Part shown: piece after piece, positions 9,454 through 19,084 of the stretch
Layout: the number at the start of each line of letters is the position of its first letter
Position numbering within the stretch: position 1 is the first letter of the stretch
Source of the DNA: an uncultured Bacteroidota bacterium
Lineage (GTDB): Bacteria; Bacteroidota; Bacteroidia; Flavobacteriales; Flavobacteriaceae
DNA length: 51,417 bases
Assembly (NCBI GenBank): GCA_902512065.1
Contig: CABXHU010000009.1
Coordinates: forward strand, 1-51,417
Direction of reading: 5' to 3'
Made by a program: the position numbers and the translations under genes
Notes under the pieces: model-generated
What the model was told of the DNA's origin: nothing
Databases searched by the model: none
What the model saw: only the letters and a program-made list of their open reading frames with translations

Positions 9454-9804
9454 ATGAACGTACAGGTACTGAAATCAAAAATTCATAGAGTAAGAGTAAC
9501 AGGAGCAAATTTAGACTATATAGGAAGTATTACAATTGATAAAAGCTTAATGGAAGCTTCTAATATCATTGAAGGAGAAAAAATTCAAGTAGTGAATAAT
9601 AACAATGGAGAGCGATTCGAAACCTATGTAATTCCTGGGGAGAGAAATTCAGGCGAAATTACAGTTAATGGTGCAGCTGCAAGGAAAGTTAATTTAGGAG
9701 ATACATTAATTTTAATTACATATGCAATAATGGATTTTGATAAAGCAAAAAGGTTTAACCCTTCTATAATATTTCCTAATGAAGAAAACAATCAATTAAA
9801 TTAA
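9454..9804 (+). CDS. panD: Aspartate 1-decarboxylase proenzyme
   Basis: PanD decarboxylates aspartate to beta-alanine, the partner substrate of PanC. The 116-residue proenzyme self-cleaves between Gly24 and Ser25 in NLDYIGSITID, and Ser25 becomes the pyruvoyl cofactor. Other family marks are Lys9 and His11 (LKSKIHRVRVT), the NNNNGERFETYVI segment and GEITVNGAAARKV. Length and cleavage position are exactly canonical. It sits directly after panC, so both branches feeding pantothenate are made together. Confidence 0.97.
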   Translation: MNVQVLKSKIHRVRVTGANLDYIGSITIDKSLMEASNIIEGEKIQVVNNNNGERFETYVIPGERNSGEITVNGAAARKVNLGDTLILITYAIMDFDKAKRFNPSIIFPNEENNQLN

Positions 9805-9808
9805 AAAG

Positions 9809-10780
9809 TTGAAAGTAAATATTTTGAAATACTTAAAATCAATTATACCTGTCTCAATAGGGCTAGCTTGTATATATTACTCTGCCTCTACTCTTAGCCA
9901 AGATGATATTAATTCTATAATTAAATCATTTGCTAATGCAAAATACTCTTGGGTATTTTTTGGAGTGATCTTAGGTGGACTGAGTCATGTTTCTAGATCT
10001 TATCGATGGAAATATTTATTGAAGCCTTTAGGGTATAATATTAGTTTTTTAAATAGTGTTTTAGCTGTTTTTTCTGGTTATCTAATAAATTATACAATTC
10101 CTAGAGCTGGAGATGTTGCCAGAGGAACTATTGCTTATAAGTATGAGGGAATTCCTTTAGAAAAAGGTCTTGGAACTATTGTAGCTGAGAGAGCAGTAGA
10201 CGTGCTGTGTATTAGTATATTAATAATAATAGGACTATTCATTAATTATGAACTTATATCTGAAAAATTATTAGATGCAAGCAGTTTTATTAACATAAAA
10301 TTTTTATTTCTAGCCGGTATAATATTAGCTAGCATTTTGTTTTTTATTTTAAGAAAACAGAATAGTACATTACCGATCATTTCTAAATTGCAAGAATTTT
10401 TTAAAGGGCTGTATGAAGGGTTTATGATAATATTTAAACTTGAAAATAAGTGGCTTTTTATTTTTCACAGCATATTTATTTGGCTTATGTATGTATTAAT
10501 GTTCTTAGTCACTACTAAAGCAATAGCGGAGTTGCCAGATTTATCATTTTCAATAATTTTAATTTCATTTATTTTGGCAAGCCTCACTATTATGTTTACT
10601 CCTGGTGGAATTGGCGCTTATCCTCTTGCTGTTCAATTATCTTTTAGTTGGTTTGGAATAAGCTCTGTTTCAAGTTTGTCATTTGGATGGATAATGTGGA
10701 CTTCACAGACATTAATGATAATAATTTTTGGAGGTTTATCTTTAATTATATTACCTTTTGTTAACGATAAAAAAGCTTAA
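9809..10780 (+). CDS. YbhN / lysylphosphatidylglycerol synthase-type membrane protein
   Basis: This 323-residue integral membrane protein of the UPF0104 (LPG synthase transmembrane) superfamily has about eight hydrophobic helices. Family signatures include GLSHVSRSYRWKYLLKPLGY (about 52-71), the NYTIPRAGDVARGTI loop (about 95-109) and the late FTPGGIGAYPL motif (about 270). No soluble aminoacyl-transferase domain is attached, so it is not a full MprF; a flippase-like or lipid-handling role is inferred. The start is a TTG four bases after the panD stop, giving MKVNILKYLKS. No in-frame ATG lies near it, and the next Met would remove the first membrane segment. Confidence 0.85.
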   Translation: MKVNILKYLKSIIPVSIGLACIYYSASTLSQDDINSIIKSFANAKYSWVFFGVILGGLSHVSRSYRWKYLLKPLGYNISFLNSVLAVFSGYLINYTIPRAGDVARGTIAYKYEGIPLEKGLGTIVAERAVDVLCISILIIIGLFINYELISEKLLDASSFINIKFLFLAGIILASILFFILRKQNSTLPIISKLQEFFKGLYEGFMIIFKLENKWLFIFHSIFIWLMYVLMFLVTTKAIAELPDLSFSIILISFILASLTIMFTPGGIGAYPLAVQLSFSWFGISSVSSLSFGWIMWTSQTLMIIIFGGLSLIILPFVNDKKA

Positions 10781-10781
10781 C

Positions 10782-11954
10782 ATGCGCGACTTATTATTAT
10801 TTATATTTTTTCTTTCATCATTTTCTATACTAGCTCAAGATTCTGACACTATTAGAAATAAAAATATTTATGATAAAATCTATTCTGCTAAATTAAATTC
10901 AGAAAGGGAAATAACAATTCAATTACCAAGAGATTATGATTTAGATGAGGAAAAAAAATATCCATTATTTCTTGTATTTGATGGAGATTATTTATTTGAA
11001 GTAGTTTCAGGAAATGTTGATTATATGTCTTTTTGGGGTGATATTCCTGAATCAATTGTTGTGGGAATAAATCAAATTGATTCTAGATATAATGACACAA
11101 GTGTTTTAGATAACATAAATTACACCCCCATATCATCTACTGCTAATTTTTTTGAATTTGTAACTCAAGAACTATTACCCTACATAAATAAAAAATATAG
11201 GACCACTCAATATAGAGTTGCTGTTGGGCATGAGAGAACAGCAAATTTTATTAATTTTTTCTTGCTAAAAAAGGTCCCAGTAATGAATGGCTATATAGTT
11301 GTGAGTCCAAAATACACTAATAAAATGAAGGAATATATTTCAGAATATTTAATGTATTCTAATGAAAATATATACTACTATCTAAGCACATCAGAAAAAG
11401 ATTTACAATCAATTTCGGAGGATGTATTAAATTTTAATCAGAAGCTTGATTCCTTAGATAGAGGTAATATTCACTATACATTCCAAAATCTTGAAACACC
11501 ATCACACTTTACACTTCCAGCCTACACGATTCCTCATTCAATCGAGGATATGTTCTCTATATATAAGGATATAAACAGGACCGAATATGATTCAATTATT
11601 TTAAGATTAAAAACTTCTCCTGTAAAATACCTTGTAGATAAATATGAAAAAATTGAAAATCATTTTGGAGTAAATAAAGAGATGTCAATTAATGATTTTA
11701 TAGCTATTGAACAATGTATAGATGAAATAGAAAAATTTCATTTTTTTAAGGATTTAGCAAAGTTAGCCACTAACAAATACAAGGAAACAATATTGCCAAG
11801 TTATTATATGGGTAGATTTTATGAAGAAACTGGTGATGCTGAAAAAGCTATGCATATTTATAGGTCAGCATATAATATGGATGATATTGCTGGAATAACA
11901 AAAGAGTATCTTCTTCAAAGAGCTGACGAAATAGCTGATTATTATGGTTATTAA
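10782..11954 (+). CDS. Secreted esterase-fold (alpha/beta hydrolase) protein lacking the usual nucleophile
   Basis: This 390-residue protein has a signal peptide (MRDLLLFIFFLSSFSILAQ) and a putative-esterase-type alpha/beta hydrolase domain (about 35-265). Marks are the N-terminal LPRDYDLDEEKKYPLFLVFDG and the strand before the elbow, YRVAVGHERTANF. The elbow should read GHSxGG, but here position 151 is Glu and the following glycines are Thr and Ala, so the catalytic serine appears to be absent. The C-terminal about 90 residues include a TPR-like helix pair (MGRFYEETGDAEKAMHIYRS). The start at 10782 is one base after the upstream stop; an earlier in-frame ATG at 10758 would overlap that gene. 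radA follows after 2 bases. Function unknown. Confidence 0.8.
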   Translation: MRDLLLFIFFLSSFSILAQDSDTIRNKNIYDKIYSAKLNSEREITIQLPRDYDLDEEKKYPLFLVFDGDYLFEVVSGNVDYMSFWGDIPESIVVGINQIDSRYNDTSVLDNINYTPISSTANFFEFVTQELLPYINKKYRTTQYRVAVGHERTANFINFFLLKKVPVMNGYIVVSPKYTNKMKEYISEYLMYSNENIYYYLSTSEKDLQSISEDVLNFNQKLDSLDRGNIHYTFQNLETPSHFTLPAYTIPHSIEDMFSIYKDINRTEYDSIILRLKTSPVKYLVDKYEKIENHFGVNKEMSINDFIAIEQCIDEIEKFHFFKDLAKLATNKYKETILPSYYMGRFYEETGDAEKAMHIYRSAYNMDDIAGITKEYLLQRADEIADYYGY

Positions 11955-11956
11955 TT

Positions 11957-13312
11957 ATGAGTAAAATTAAAACAACTTTTTATTGTAAAGAATGTGGATC
12001 ACAATATTCAAAATGGCAAGGGCAATGTAATAAATGTCAGGAGTGGAATAGTATTGAAGAAGAGATAATAAACACATCTAAGAAAAATAAAGAAGGCTCA
12101 TATAATTCAATAAATAATACTAACTCAAATCCTCAGAAAATTAGTAGTATAGAAATTAATGATCAATATAGAATTATATCAAAAGACAATGAATTTGACA
12201 GAGTAATTGGCGGAGGAATTGTCCCCGGGTCTCTTGTTTTACTTGGGGGTGAACCAGGAATAGGAAAAAGCACACTATTTCTTCAATTATCTCTAATGCT
12301 ATCCCATAAAGTTCTTTATGTGTCAGGTGAGGAAAGCCAAACGCAAATTAAAATGCGAGCAGATCGAATTAACTATAAAAATGATAATTGCTATATTCTT
12401 ACCGAAAATAAAATTGAAAATATTTTTAATCAAGTAAAAAAAATTAATCCGCAGGTATTAGTAATAGATTCAATACAGACATTAAGTTCTCAATTAGTTG
12501 ATGCATCTTCTGGCAGTATAACTCAGCTTAGAACATGCACTGCTGAATTAATAAGTTTTGCGAAATCAACTTCAATTCCCGTTTTAATTATTGGACATAT
12601 TAACAAAGAAGGGCATATTGCAGGTCCTAAAATACTAGAACATATGGTAGACACTGTTCTTCAATTTGAAGGAGATAGAAATCATTTTTATAGAATTCTT
12701 AGAGCTAAAAAAAATAGGTTTGGATCAACTAATGAAATAGGAATTTATGAAATGCTAAATGATGGGTTAAAAGAAATAAAAAATCCTTCAGAAATACTAA
12801 TAAGTAATTCCAATCAAAAGCTAAGTGGAAGTGCAATTTCTGCTGCAATTGAAGGTTCTAGGCCCTTTATGATAGAAGTTCAAGCGCTGGTTAGCTCTGC
12901 AGTTTACGGAACACCTCAAAGAAGTTGCACTGGTTTTAATTCAAAAAGATTAAATATGTTATTAGCTGTATTGGAAAAAAGAGTTGGATTTAAATTAGGG
13001 ATGAAGGATATATTTTTAAATATAACTGGAGGGATTAAAGTGGAGGATACTGCAATAGATATGGCAATTGTATCAGCTATATTATCATCAAATAATGAAA
13101 TTAAAATTCCTGAAGATTATTGTTTTGCAGCTGAGATAGGATTGTCGGGAGAAATAAGACCTGTCCAAAGAATAGAGCAAAGAATTAAGGAAGCTGAAAA
13201 ATTAGGTTTCTCAAAAATATTTATCTCAAAATACAGCGATAAATTAACTTCTAATAAAATTAATATAGTCTCACTTTCAAAAATAGACGAATTAGTTGAT
13301 CATATTACATAA
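11957..13312 (+). CDS. radA: DNA repair protein RadA
   Basis: RadA is a RecA-like branch-migration ATPase acting in recombinational repair. The 451-residue protein has all the family parts: an N-terminal zinc finger with CxxC pairs at Cys10/Cys13 and Cys24/Cys27, a Walker A GGEPGIGKST at 97-106, the RadA-specific KNRFG at 252-256, and a C-terminal Lon-protease-like domain (from about 285, with GSAISAAIEGSRPFMIEVQAL). It begins 2 bases after the esterase-like gene and ends the panC run. Its downstream gap (13313-13400) holds AT-rich palindromes but no convincing terminator. Confidence 0.97.
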   Translation: MSKIKTTFYCKECGSQYSKWQGQCNKCQEWNSIEEEIINTSKKNKEGSYNSINNTNSNPQKISSIEINDQYRIISKDNEFDRVIGGGIVPGSLVLLGGEPGIGKSTLFLQLSLMLSHKVLYVSGEESQTQIKMRADRINYKNDNCYILTENKIENIFNQVKKINPQVLVIDSIQTLSSQLVDASSGSITQLRTCTAELISFAKSTSIPVLIIGHINKEGHIAGPKILEHMVDTVLQFEGDRNHFYRILRAKKNRFGSTNEIGIYEMLNDGLKEIKNPSEILISNSNQKLSGSAISAAIEGSRPFMIEVQALVSSAVYGTPQRSCTGFNSKRLNMLLAVLEKRVGFKLGMKDIFLNITGGIKVEDTAIDMAIVSAILSSNNEIKIPEDYCFAAEIGLSGEIRPVQRIEQRIKEAEKLGFSKIFISKYSDKLTSNKINIVSLSKIDELVDHIT

Positions 13313-13400
13313 TAAATTCTTATAATCTTTAGTGAATAAAACTAAATTAGTTTAACTAAATTTACTATTTTCAGACACTGATTGAAATCAATTAAACAAT

Positions 13401-16400
13401 ATGATTTTTCCAGAATACAAAAAATTAGATTTATCCAAGATAAGCCAGGAGATTCTATCCTATTGGGAACAGCATGATATTTTTAATAAATCTGTTTCTA
13501 ATGCAGATGGAAAAACTCCATATATCTTTTATGAAGGGCCTCCATCAGCAAATGGATTGCCAGGAATTCATCATGTTTTAGCCAGAACAATTAAAGATAT
13601 TTTTTTAAGATATAAAACTATGAAAGGATTTCAGGTAAAAAGAAAAGCTGGCTGGGATACTCATGGCCTGCCAGTTGAACTTGGTGTTGAAAATAGTTTA
13701 GGTATTTCTAAAGAAGATATTGGGGAAAAGATTAGTGTTGAAGACTATAATAAAGCTTGTAAGGAAGCTGTAATGAAGTATACAGATATATGGAATGATC
13801 TTACTAGAAAGATGGGTTATTGGGTAGACATGGAAAACCCATACATAACTTATACTTCAAAATATATGGAAAGTGTTTGGTGGCTGTTAAAACAGATCTA
13901 TAGTAAAGATCTAATGTATAAGGGTTATACAGTCCAGCCTTATTCACCTAAAGCAGGTACTGCAATTAGCTCACATGAATTAAATCAACCTGGGACATAT
14001 CAGGATGTTACAGATACTTCTGTAACTGCACAATTTAAAATTAAAAACAATAATCTTCCAGACTTTTTGAACAATGGAGAAGATGTTTTTGTATTAGCTT
14101 GGACAACTACTCCCTGGACATTGCCAAGTAATACTGCTTTAACAGTTGGCTCAAAGATTGATTATACTTTGATTAAAACCTTTAATCAATATACATTTAA
14201 ACCTATTCAGGTGATTTTGGCTACAGACTTAATTCATAAGTTATTTTCTGGAAATTATTTTGAAATTACTAATGAGTCTGATTTGTTGGATTATGAATCT
14301 AAATCGAAAAAAACACCTTTCTACATTGCTAATAATTTTTTAGGGAAAGAATTATTAGACATTAAATATGAACAATTGTTAAGTTATGCTTTGCCTGCTG
14401 AAAATCCTGAAAATGCGTTTAGAATTATTCATGGAGATTTTGTTACAACAAGCGATGGCACAGGAATAGTTCATACGGCTCCAACTTTTGGTGCAGATGA
14501 TGCCTTAGTAGCAAAGCAAGCCAATCCTCAAATTCCACCAATGTTAATTAAAAACAGCGATGGAGATTTAGTGCCTCTAGTTGATCTGCAAGGAAGATTT
14601 AGGCCTGAAATGAAAGAGCTTGCAGGAAAGTATGTAAAAAATGAATATTATAATGATGATAAAATTCCAGAAAAATCAGTTGATGTTGAGATTGCAATTA
14701 TATTAAAGAAGGCTAATAGAGCTTTTAAGGTTGAAAAATATAAGCATAGCTATCCTAATTGCTGGAGAACAGATAAACCAATATTATATTATCCAATAGA
14801 TTCTTGGTTTATTAAGACTTCAAAAATTAGTAATTCAATGGTAGCTTTAAATAAAGAAATAAATTGGAAACCAAAATCAACTGGTGAAGGCAGGTTTGGT
14901 AAATGGTTAGAAAATGTTAATGACTGGAATTTATCAAGATCAAGATTTTGGGGAATACCACTACCTATTTGGAGAACTGAAAATGGTTCTGAAGAAATAT
15001 GTATAGGATCATTAAAAGAGTTAAAAAAAGAAATAGATAAGTCTGTTAAAAATGGTTTTATGTCAAAAGATATTTTTTCAGATTTTGAGCCAGAAAATTA
15101 TTCAGACGAAAATTATAGGAAGATAGATATACATAAAAATGTAGTAGATAAAATCATTTTAGTTTCAAAAAGTGGACATAAAATGTATCGAGAAACAGAT
15201 CTAATTGATGTATGGTTTGATTCAGGGAGTATGCCATATGCTCAATGGCATTATCCTTTTGAAAACAAAAACCTAATCGATAACAACATATTTTATCCTG
15301 CAGATTTTATTGCTGAAGGAGTTGATCAAACTAGGGGGTGGTTTTATACGCTTCATGCAATTAGCTCTTTAGTCTTTAACTCTAATGCATATAAAAATGT
15401 AGTTTCAAACGGCCTTGTTTTGGACAAGAACGGTCAAAAAATGTCAAAAAGATTAGGTAATGCAGTTGACCCATTTAAAACATTAGAGAATTATGGAGCA
15501 GACGCAACTAGATGGTATATGATATCAAATTCAAATCCATGGGATAATTTAAAATTTGATATTGATGGGGTTGATGAGGTTAGAAGAAAATTCTTAGGTA
15601 CTTTATATAATACATATTCCTTCTTTGCATTGTATGCAAATATTGATGGTTTTAGTTATAATGAAAAAAATATAGACCATAATGATAGACCTGAAATAGA
15701 TAGGTGGATTTTGTCTGAATTAAATTCATTAATTGCAAAGGTAGATGATTATTATAATGATTATGAGCCTACAAAAGCAGCAAGAGCAATCTCAGAATAT
15801 GTTATAGAATATTTAAGCAATTGGTATGTTAGACTAAGTAGAAGAAGATTTTGGAAAGGAGATTATGAATTAGATAAAATTTCAGCATATCAAACTTTAT
15901 TTACAGTCTTGTTGAACATCTCTAAAATTTCTGCTCCAATTGCTCCATTTTTTATGGACAAGCTTTATCAAGATTTAACTAAAAATATAGTTTCTAATAA
16001 AAAAGATAGTGTTCATTTAGAATTCTTTCCTAAAGCCGACTCATCATTGATAGATTTAAAATTGGAGGATAAAATAAACTATGCTCAAAAGATTTCATCT
16101 CTTACATTATCGTTAAGAGCAAAGGAAAAGATTAAAGTAAGACAGCCATTAAATAAAATAATGGTACCAGTGAACAGTAATGAACAAAAAGAGCAAATCG
16201 AAGCAGTTAAAGAGCTAATAAAAAGAGAAGTAAATGTCAAGAAAATTGAATTTATTGAAGGACATTCAGATTTATTAATAAAAGAAGTAAAACCAAATTT
16301 CAAAACTTTAGGCCCTAGATTTGGTGCTGAAATGAAAGAAATTGCTACTGTTGTTAAAAATTTAACTTCAGAACAAATTCAGGACTTGGAAACTAGATCT

Positions 16401-16799
16401 AAAATTGATTTAATAATTAACAAAAAAAATGTTACTTTCGATGTCACGGATTTTGAAATCTTATCAAATGATATTGAAGGATGGTTGGTGGCACATGAAG
16501 GAAGCATAACTGTAGCATTAGATATTACTATAGACGATGATTTGATTGACGAAGGCATATCTAGAGAAATAGTTAGCAGAGTACAAACTATTAGAAAGGA
16601 ATCTGGGTTTGAGGTCACTGATAGAATTAAAATATTTATGCTGGAGAATGAAAGAATATCTAGAGCAATAAATAATAATATTGAATATATAAAATCCGAA
16701 ACATTAGCAAATTCTATTGAATTGAAAAACAAGCTAGAAAGAGGAATAGAAGTTGAATTTGATAAGATTAAAACAAAAATATTTTTAATTAAAGAATGA
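13401..16799 (+). CDS. ileS: Isoleucine--tRNA ligase
   Basis: IleS charges tRNA-Ile. The 1132-residue class I synthetase is of the longer, eukaryote-like (IleS2) type usual in Bacteroidota. The HIGH region reads GLPGIHHVLART (about 52-63), with WDTHGLPVE following, and KMSKR is at 680-684 in KNGQKMSKRLGNAVDP. A full CP1 editing insertion is present (TTTPWTLPSNTAL; GDFVTTSDGTGIVHTAPTFG). The C-terminal anticodon-binding region is long and lacks an obvious zinc-ribbon Cys set. It opens a dense plus-strand run; a DksA-like gene starts 4 bases after its stop. No clear promoter is visible in the 88 bases upstream. Confidence 0.97.
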   Translation: MIFPEYKKLDLSKISQEILSYWEQHDIFNKSVSNADGKTPYIFYEGPPSANGLPGIHHVLARTIKDIFLRYKTMKGFQVKRKAGWDTHGLPVELGVENSLGISKEDIGEKISVEDYNKACKEAVMKYTDIWNDLTRKMGYWVDMENPYITYTSKYMESVWWLLKQIYSKDLMYKGYTVQPYSPKAGTAISSHELNQPGTYQDVTDTSVTAQFKIKNNNLPDFLNNGEDVFVLAWTTTPWTLPSNTALTVGSKIDYTLIKTFNQYTFKPIQVILATDLIHKLFSGNYFEITNESDLLDYESKSKKTPFYIANNFLGKELLDIKYEQLLSYALPAENPENAFRIIHGDFVTTSDGTGIVHTAPTFGADDALVAKQANPQIPPMLIKNSDGDLVPLVDLQGRFRPEMKELAGKYVKNEYYNDDKIPEKSVDVEIAIILKKANRAFKVEKYKHSYPNCWRTDKPILYYPIDSWFIKTSKISNSMVALNKEINWKPKSTGEGRFGKWLENVNDWNLSRSRFWGIPLPIWRTENGSEEICIGSLKELKKEIDKSVKNGFMSKDIFSDFEPENYSDENYRKIDIHKNVVDKIILVSKSGHKMYRETDLIDVWFDSGSMPYAQWHYPFENKNLIDNNIFYPADFIAEGVDQTRGWFYTLHAISSLVFNSNAYKNVVSNGLVLDKNGQKMSKRLGNAVDPFKTLENYGADATRWYMISNSNPWDNLKFDIDGVDEVRRKFLGTLYNTYSFFALYANIDGFSYNEKNIDHNDRPEIDRWILSELNSLIAKVDDYYNDYEPTKAARAISEYVIEYLSNWYVRLSRRRFWKGDYELDKISAYQTLFTVLLNISKISAPIAPFFMDKLYQDLTKNIVSNKKDSVHLEFFPKADSSLIDLKLEDKINYAQKISSLTLSLRAKEKIKVRQPLNKIMVPVNSNEQKEQIEAVKELIKREVNVKKIEFIEGHSDLLIKEVKPNFKTLGPRFGAEMKEIATVVKNLTSEQIQDLETRSKIDLIINKKNVTFDVTDFEILSNDIEGWLVAHEGSITVALDITIDDDLIDEGISREIVSRVQTIRKESGFEVTDRIKIFMLENERISRAINNNIEYIKSETLANSIELKNKLERGIEVEFDKIKTKIFLIKE

Positions 16800-16803
16800 A
16801 GTT

Positions 16804-17184
16804 ATGGCAATAAAAAGCACAAGATATTCTGATAAAGATTTAGAAAGATTCAGAAAATTAATTTTAGATAAAATTGGTAAAGCAAAACATGATCTGGAAT
16901 TAATAAAAAGCGCATACATGAATGATCATAATAATGGTACGGAAGATACAGCACCTACTTTTAAGGCTTTTGATGAAGGGAGCAGTGTTATGAGTAAAGA
17001 ATCTAATTCACAGCTCGCATTAAGACAAGAAAAATTCATTAGGGATTTAAAAACTGCATTAATCAGAATTGAAAATAAGACCTATGGTGTCTGTAGAGTT
17101 ACAGGAAAATTAATTAGTAAGAGGAGGCTCAAATTAGTACCACACGCTACTTTAAGTATTGCAGCTAAAAATATGCAAAAATAG
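16804..17184 (+). CDS. TraR/DksA-family protein with degenerate zinc finger
   Basis: This 126-residue protein has the DksA layout: an N-terminal helical hairpin (about 8-90, with FRKLILDKIGKAKHDLELI and RQEKFIRDLKTALIRIE) and a C-terminal segment YGVCRVTGKLISKRRLKLVP. DksA modulates RNA polymerase with ppGpp through its secondary channel. Only one cysteine remains (Cys97) where C4-type members have four, so a zinc site is unlikely. From memory, Bacteroidota homologues often show this loss and keep the PHATLSI tail, so it is probably ancestral in this group. It lies between ileS and uvrC on the same strand. Confidence 0.85.
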   Translation: MAIKSTRYSDKDLERFRKLILDKIGKAKHDLELIKSAYMNDHNNGTEDTAPTFKAFDEGSSVMSKESNSQLALRQEKFIRDLKTALIRIENKTYGVCRVTGKLISKRRLKLVPHATLSIAAKNMQK

Positions 17185-17214
17185 TTAGCTGACATCTCTA
17201 ATAATCCTTTATCA

Positions 17215-19044
17215 ATGGATGTTAAGAGTTTAAAAATCATTTCCAAAAACCTTCCAAATAATCCTGGGGTATATCAATTTTTAGATGCGAAAAATAAGAT
17301 TATTTATATAGGAAAAGCTAAAAATTTAAAAAAGAGAGTAAGTTCATATTTTTCTAATCAAGGCCATAAGGGAAAAACAGCAAAATTAATTTCTAATATA
17401 TCTTTTATAAAACATATAATTGTAAAGACTGAGTCAGATGCTTTATTATTAGAAAATAATTTAATTAAAAAGCACAAACCCAAATATAACATTCAATTAA
17501 AAGACGGAAAATCTTATCCATGGATATGTATTAAAAATGAAAGGTTCCCAAGATTATTTATAACTAGAAAGTTGTTAGATGACGGATCGGAATATTATGG
17601 ACCATTTACTTCAATAAAAACTGTGAATGTGCTAATTGATTTAATAACTAATTTGTTCCCAATAAGGCTAAGTAATTATAATCTAACAGAAAAAAAAATC
17701 AATAACACAAAAGACGAACTATCTCTAAGGTTGTTCAGAAGAAATGGGCATTCAATAATTCTTGGTTTTAATATAGGAAATGTAATAAAATCAAATGAGC
17801 TTAAGATAACAGAAGATCAATATCTGCAAAATATTGATTCAGTTAAAGAAATTCTTAAAGGGAAATTCAGTCAATTTCAAACTGAAATGAAGCAAAGAAT
17901 GAAGAAATTTTCAAATAATATGGATTTTGAAAAAGCTCAAGAAATTAAAGAAAAAATAGCTGCACTAGAGAATTATCAATCTAAATCTACGATAGTTAAT
18001 CCAAAAATAAATAACATTGATGTTTTTACAATTATTTCTGAAAATGATTATGCATATATTAATTTTTTACAAATTTCTTATGGATGTATAGTAAGATCAT
18101 ATAATACTGAAATAAAGAAGAAATTAGATGAGAATGATAATCAAATATTAGAATTAGGTATTTTTAATATTAGGTCAAAATTTAATTCTAAATCAAATGA
18201 AATCTATACTAATATTAGTATAGATTTAGAAAAAAACATAAAGATATCTTTGCCAAAAAGTGGAGACAAAAAACATATTGTTGATTTGTCTTTAAAAAAT
18301 GTTAAGCATTTTAGAATTAATCAACTTAAGCAAAGGAAACATATAGACCCACAATCACACTACAAAAGAATCTTAAATCAAGTAAAATTAGATTTAAGCT
18401 TAAAAAAAGAGCCTTTTCATATTGAATGTTTCGACAACTCAAATTTACAGGGCACTAACTCTACTTCAGCATGTGTAGTGTTTAAAAATGCTAGACCAAA
18501 CAAAAAAGAGTACAGGCATTTTAATATAAGGCAAGTTGTTGGAGCGAATGATTATGCAATGATCCAAGAAATAGTATATAGAAGGTATTCAAGATTATTA
18601 AAAGAAAAAAGGTCATTGCCTGAACTAGTTGTCATAGATGGAGGAAAGGGACAACTTTCTTCTGCACTGAATGCATTAATAAAATTGAAATTAGAAAAAA
18701 AAATAGTTTTAATAGGAATTGCAAAAAGATTAGAAGAAATATATTTTGTCAATGATCCCACACCTTTATATTTAAATAAGAGATCAGAGACACTTAAATT
18801 AATTCAACAATTAAGAAATGAAGCACATAGGTTTAGCTTAAAACATCATAGGAATAAGCGAGCTAATAGTCTTATTAGAAATGAATTAGAACAAATAAAA
18901 GGGATTGGGAGGAAAACCATTATAGATTTATTAAATCAATTTAAATCCAATAAAGGAATTTCAATTGCAAAGCTAAAGGATCTTAAAAAAGTTGTTGGAA
19001 ATTCTAGAGCATTATTGATATATAACTATTATAAGTCTAGATAA
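17215..19044 (+). CDS. uvrC: Excinuclease ABC subunit C
   Basis: UvrC makes both incisions around a UvrAB-marked lesion in nucleotide excision repair. The 609-residue protein has an N-terminal GIY-YIG nuclease domain (about 12-95: GVYQFLDAKNKIIYIGKAKN), a UVR domain for UvrB binding (about 215-252: MDFEKAQEIKEKIAALE), the RNase H-like UvrC domain (about 375-535: HIECFDNSNLQGTNSTSACV and ELVVIDGGKGQLSSALNAL) and a C-terminal helix-hairpin-helix (about 557-605: LEQIKGIGRKTIIDLLNQF). The ATG at 17215 gives the family-typical N-terminus. Confidence 0.97.
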   Translation: MDVKSLKIISKNLPNNPGVYQFLDAKNKIIYIGKAKNLKKRVSSYFSNQGHKGKTAKLISNISFIKHIIVKTESDALLLENNLIKKHKPKYNIQLKDGKSYPWICIKNERFPRLFITRKLLDDGSEYYGPFTSIKTVNVLIDLITNLFPIRLSNYNLTEKKINNTKDELSLRLFRRNGHSIILGFNIGNVIKSNELKITEDQYLQNIDSVKEILKGKFSQFQTEMKQRMKKFSNNMDFEKAQEIKEKIAALENYQSKSTIVNPKINNIDVFTIISENDYAYINFLQISYGCIVRSYNTEIKKKLDENDNQILELGIFNIRSKFNSKSNEIYTNISIDLEKNIKISLPKSGDKKHIVDLSLKNVKHFRINQLKQRKHIDPQSHYKRILNQVKLDLSLKKEPFHIECFDNSNLQGTNSTSACVVFKNARPNKKEYRHFNIRQVVGANDYAMIQEIVYRRYSRLLKEKRSLPELVVIDGGKGQLSSALNALIKLKLEKKIVLIGIAKRLEEIYFVNDPTPLYLNKRSETLKLIQQLRNEAHRFSLKHHRNKRANSLIRNELEQIKGIGRKTIIDLLNQFKSNKGISIAKLKDLKKVVGNSRALLIYNYYKSR

Positions 19045-19084
19045 TTTTTAAAATTCTATTTTATTATTTTTGAAAAATTATTCA

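Noticed and set aside
13331-13362. AT-rich inverted repeats after radA (AAACTAAATTAGTTT and overlapping arms) as a terminator
   Set aside because: The stem has only two G-C pairs and no clean T tract follows. It could equally be a chance palindrome upstream of ileS.
19070-19084. TTG at 19070 as the start of the DUF3108 gene
   Set aside because: It overlaps a TATTTTTG that fits the -7 promoter box, and two ATGs just downstream give a cleaner signal peptide.
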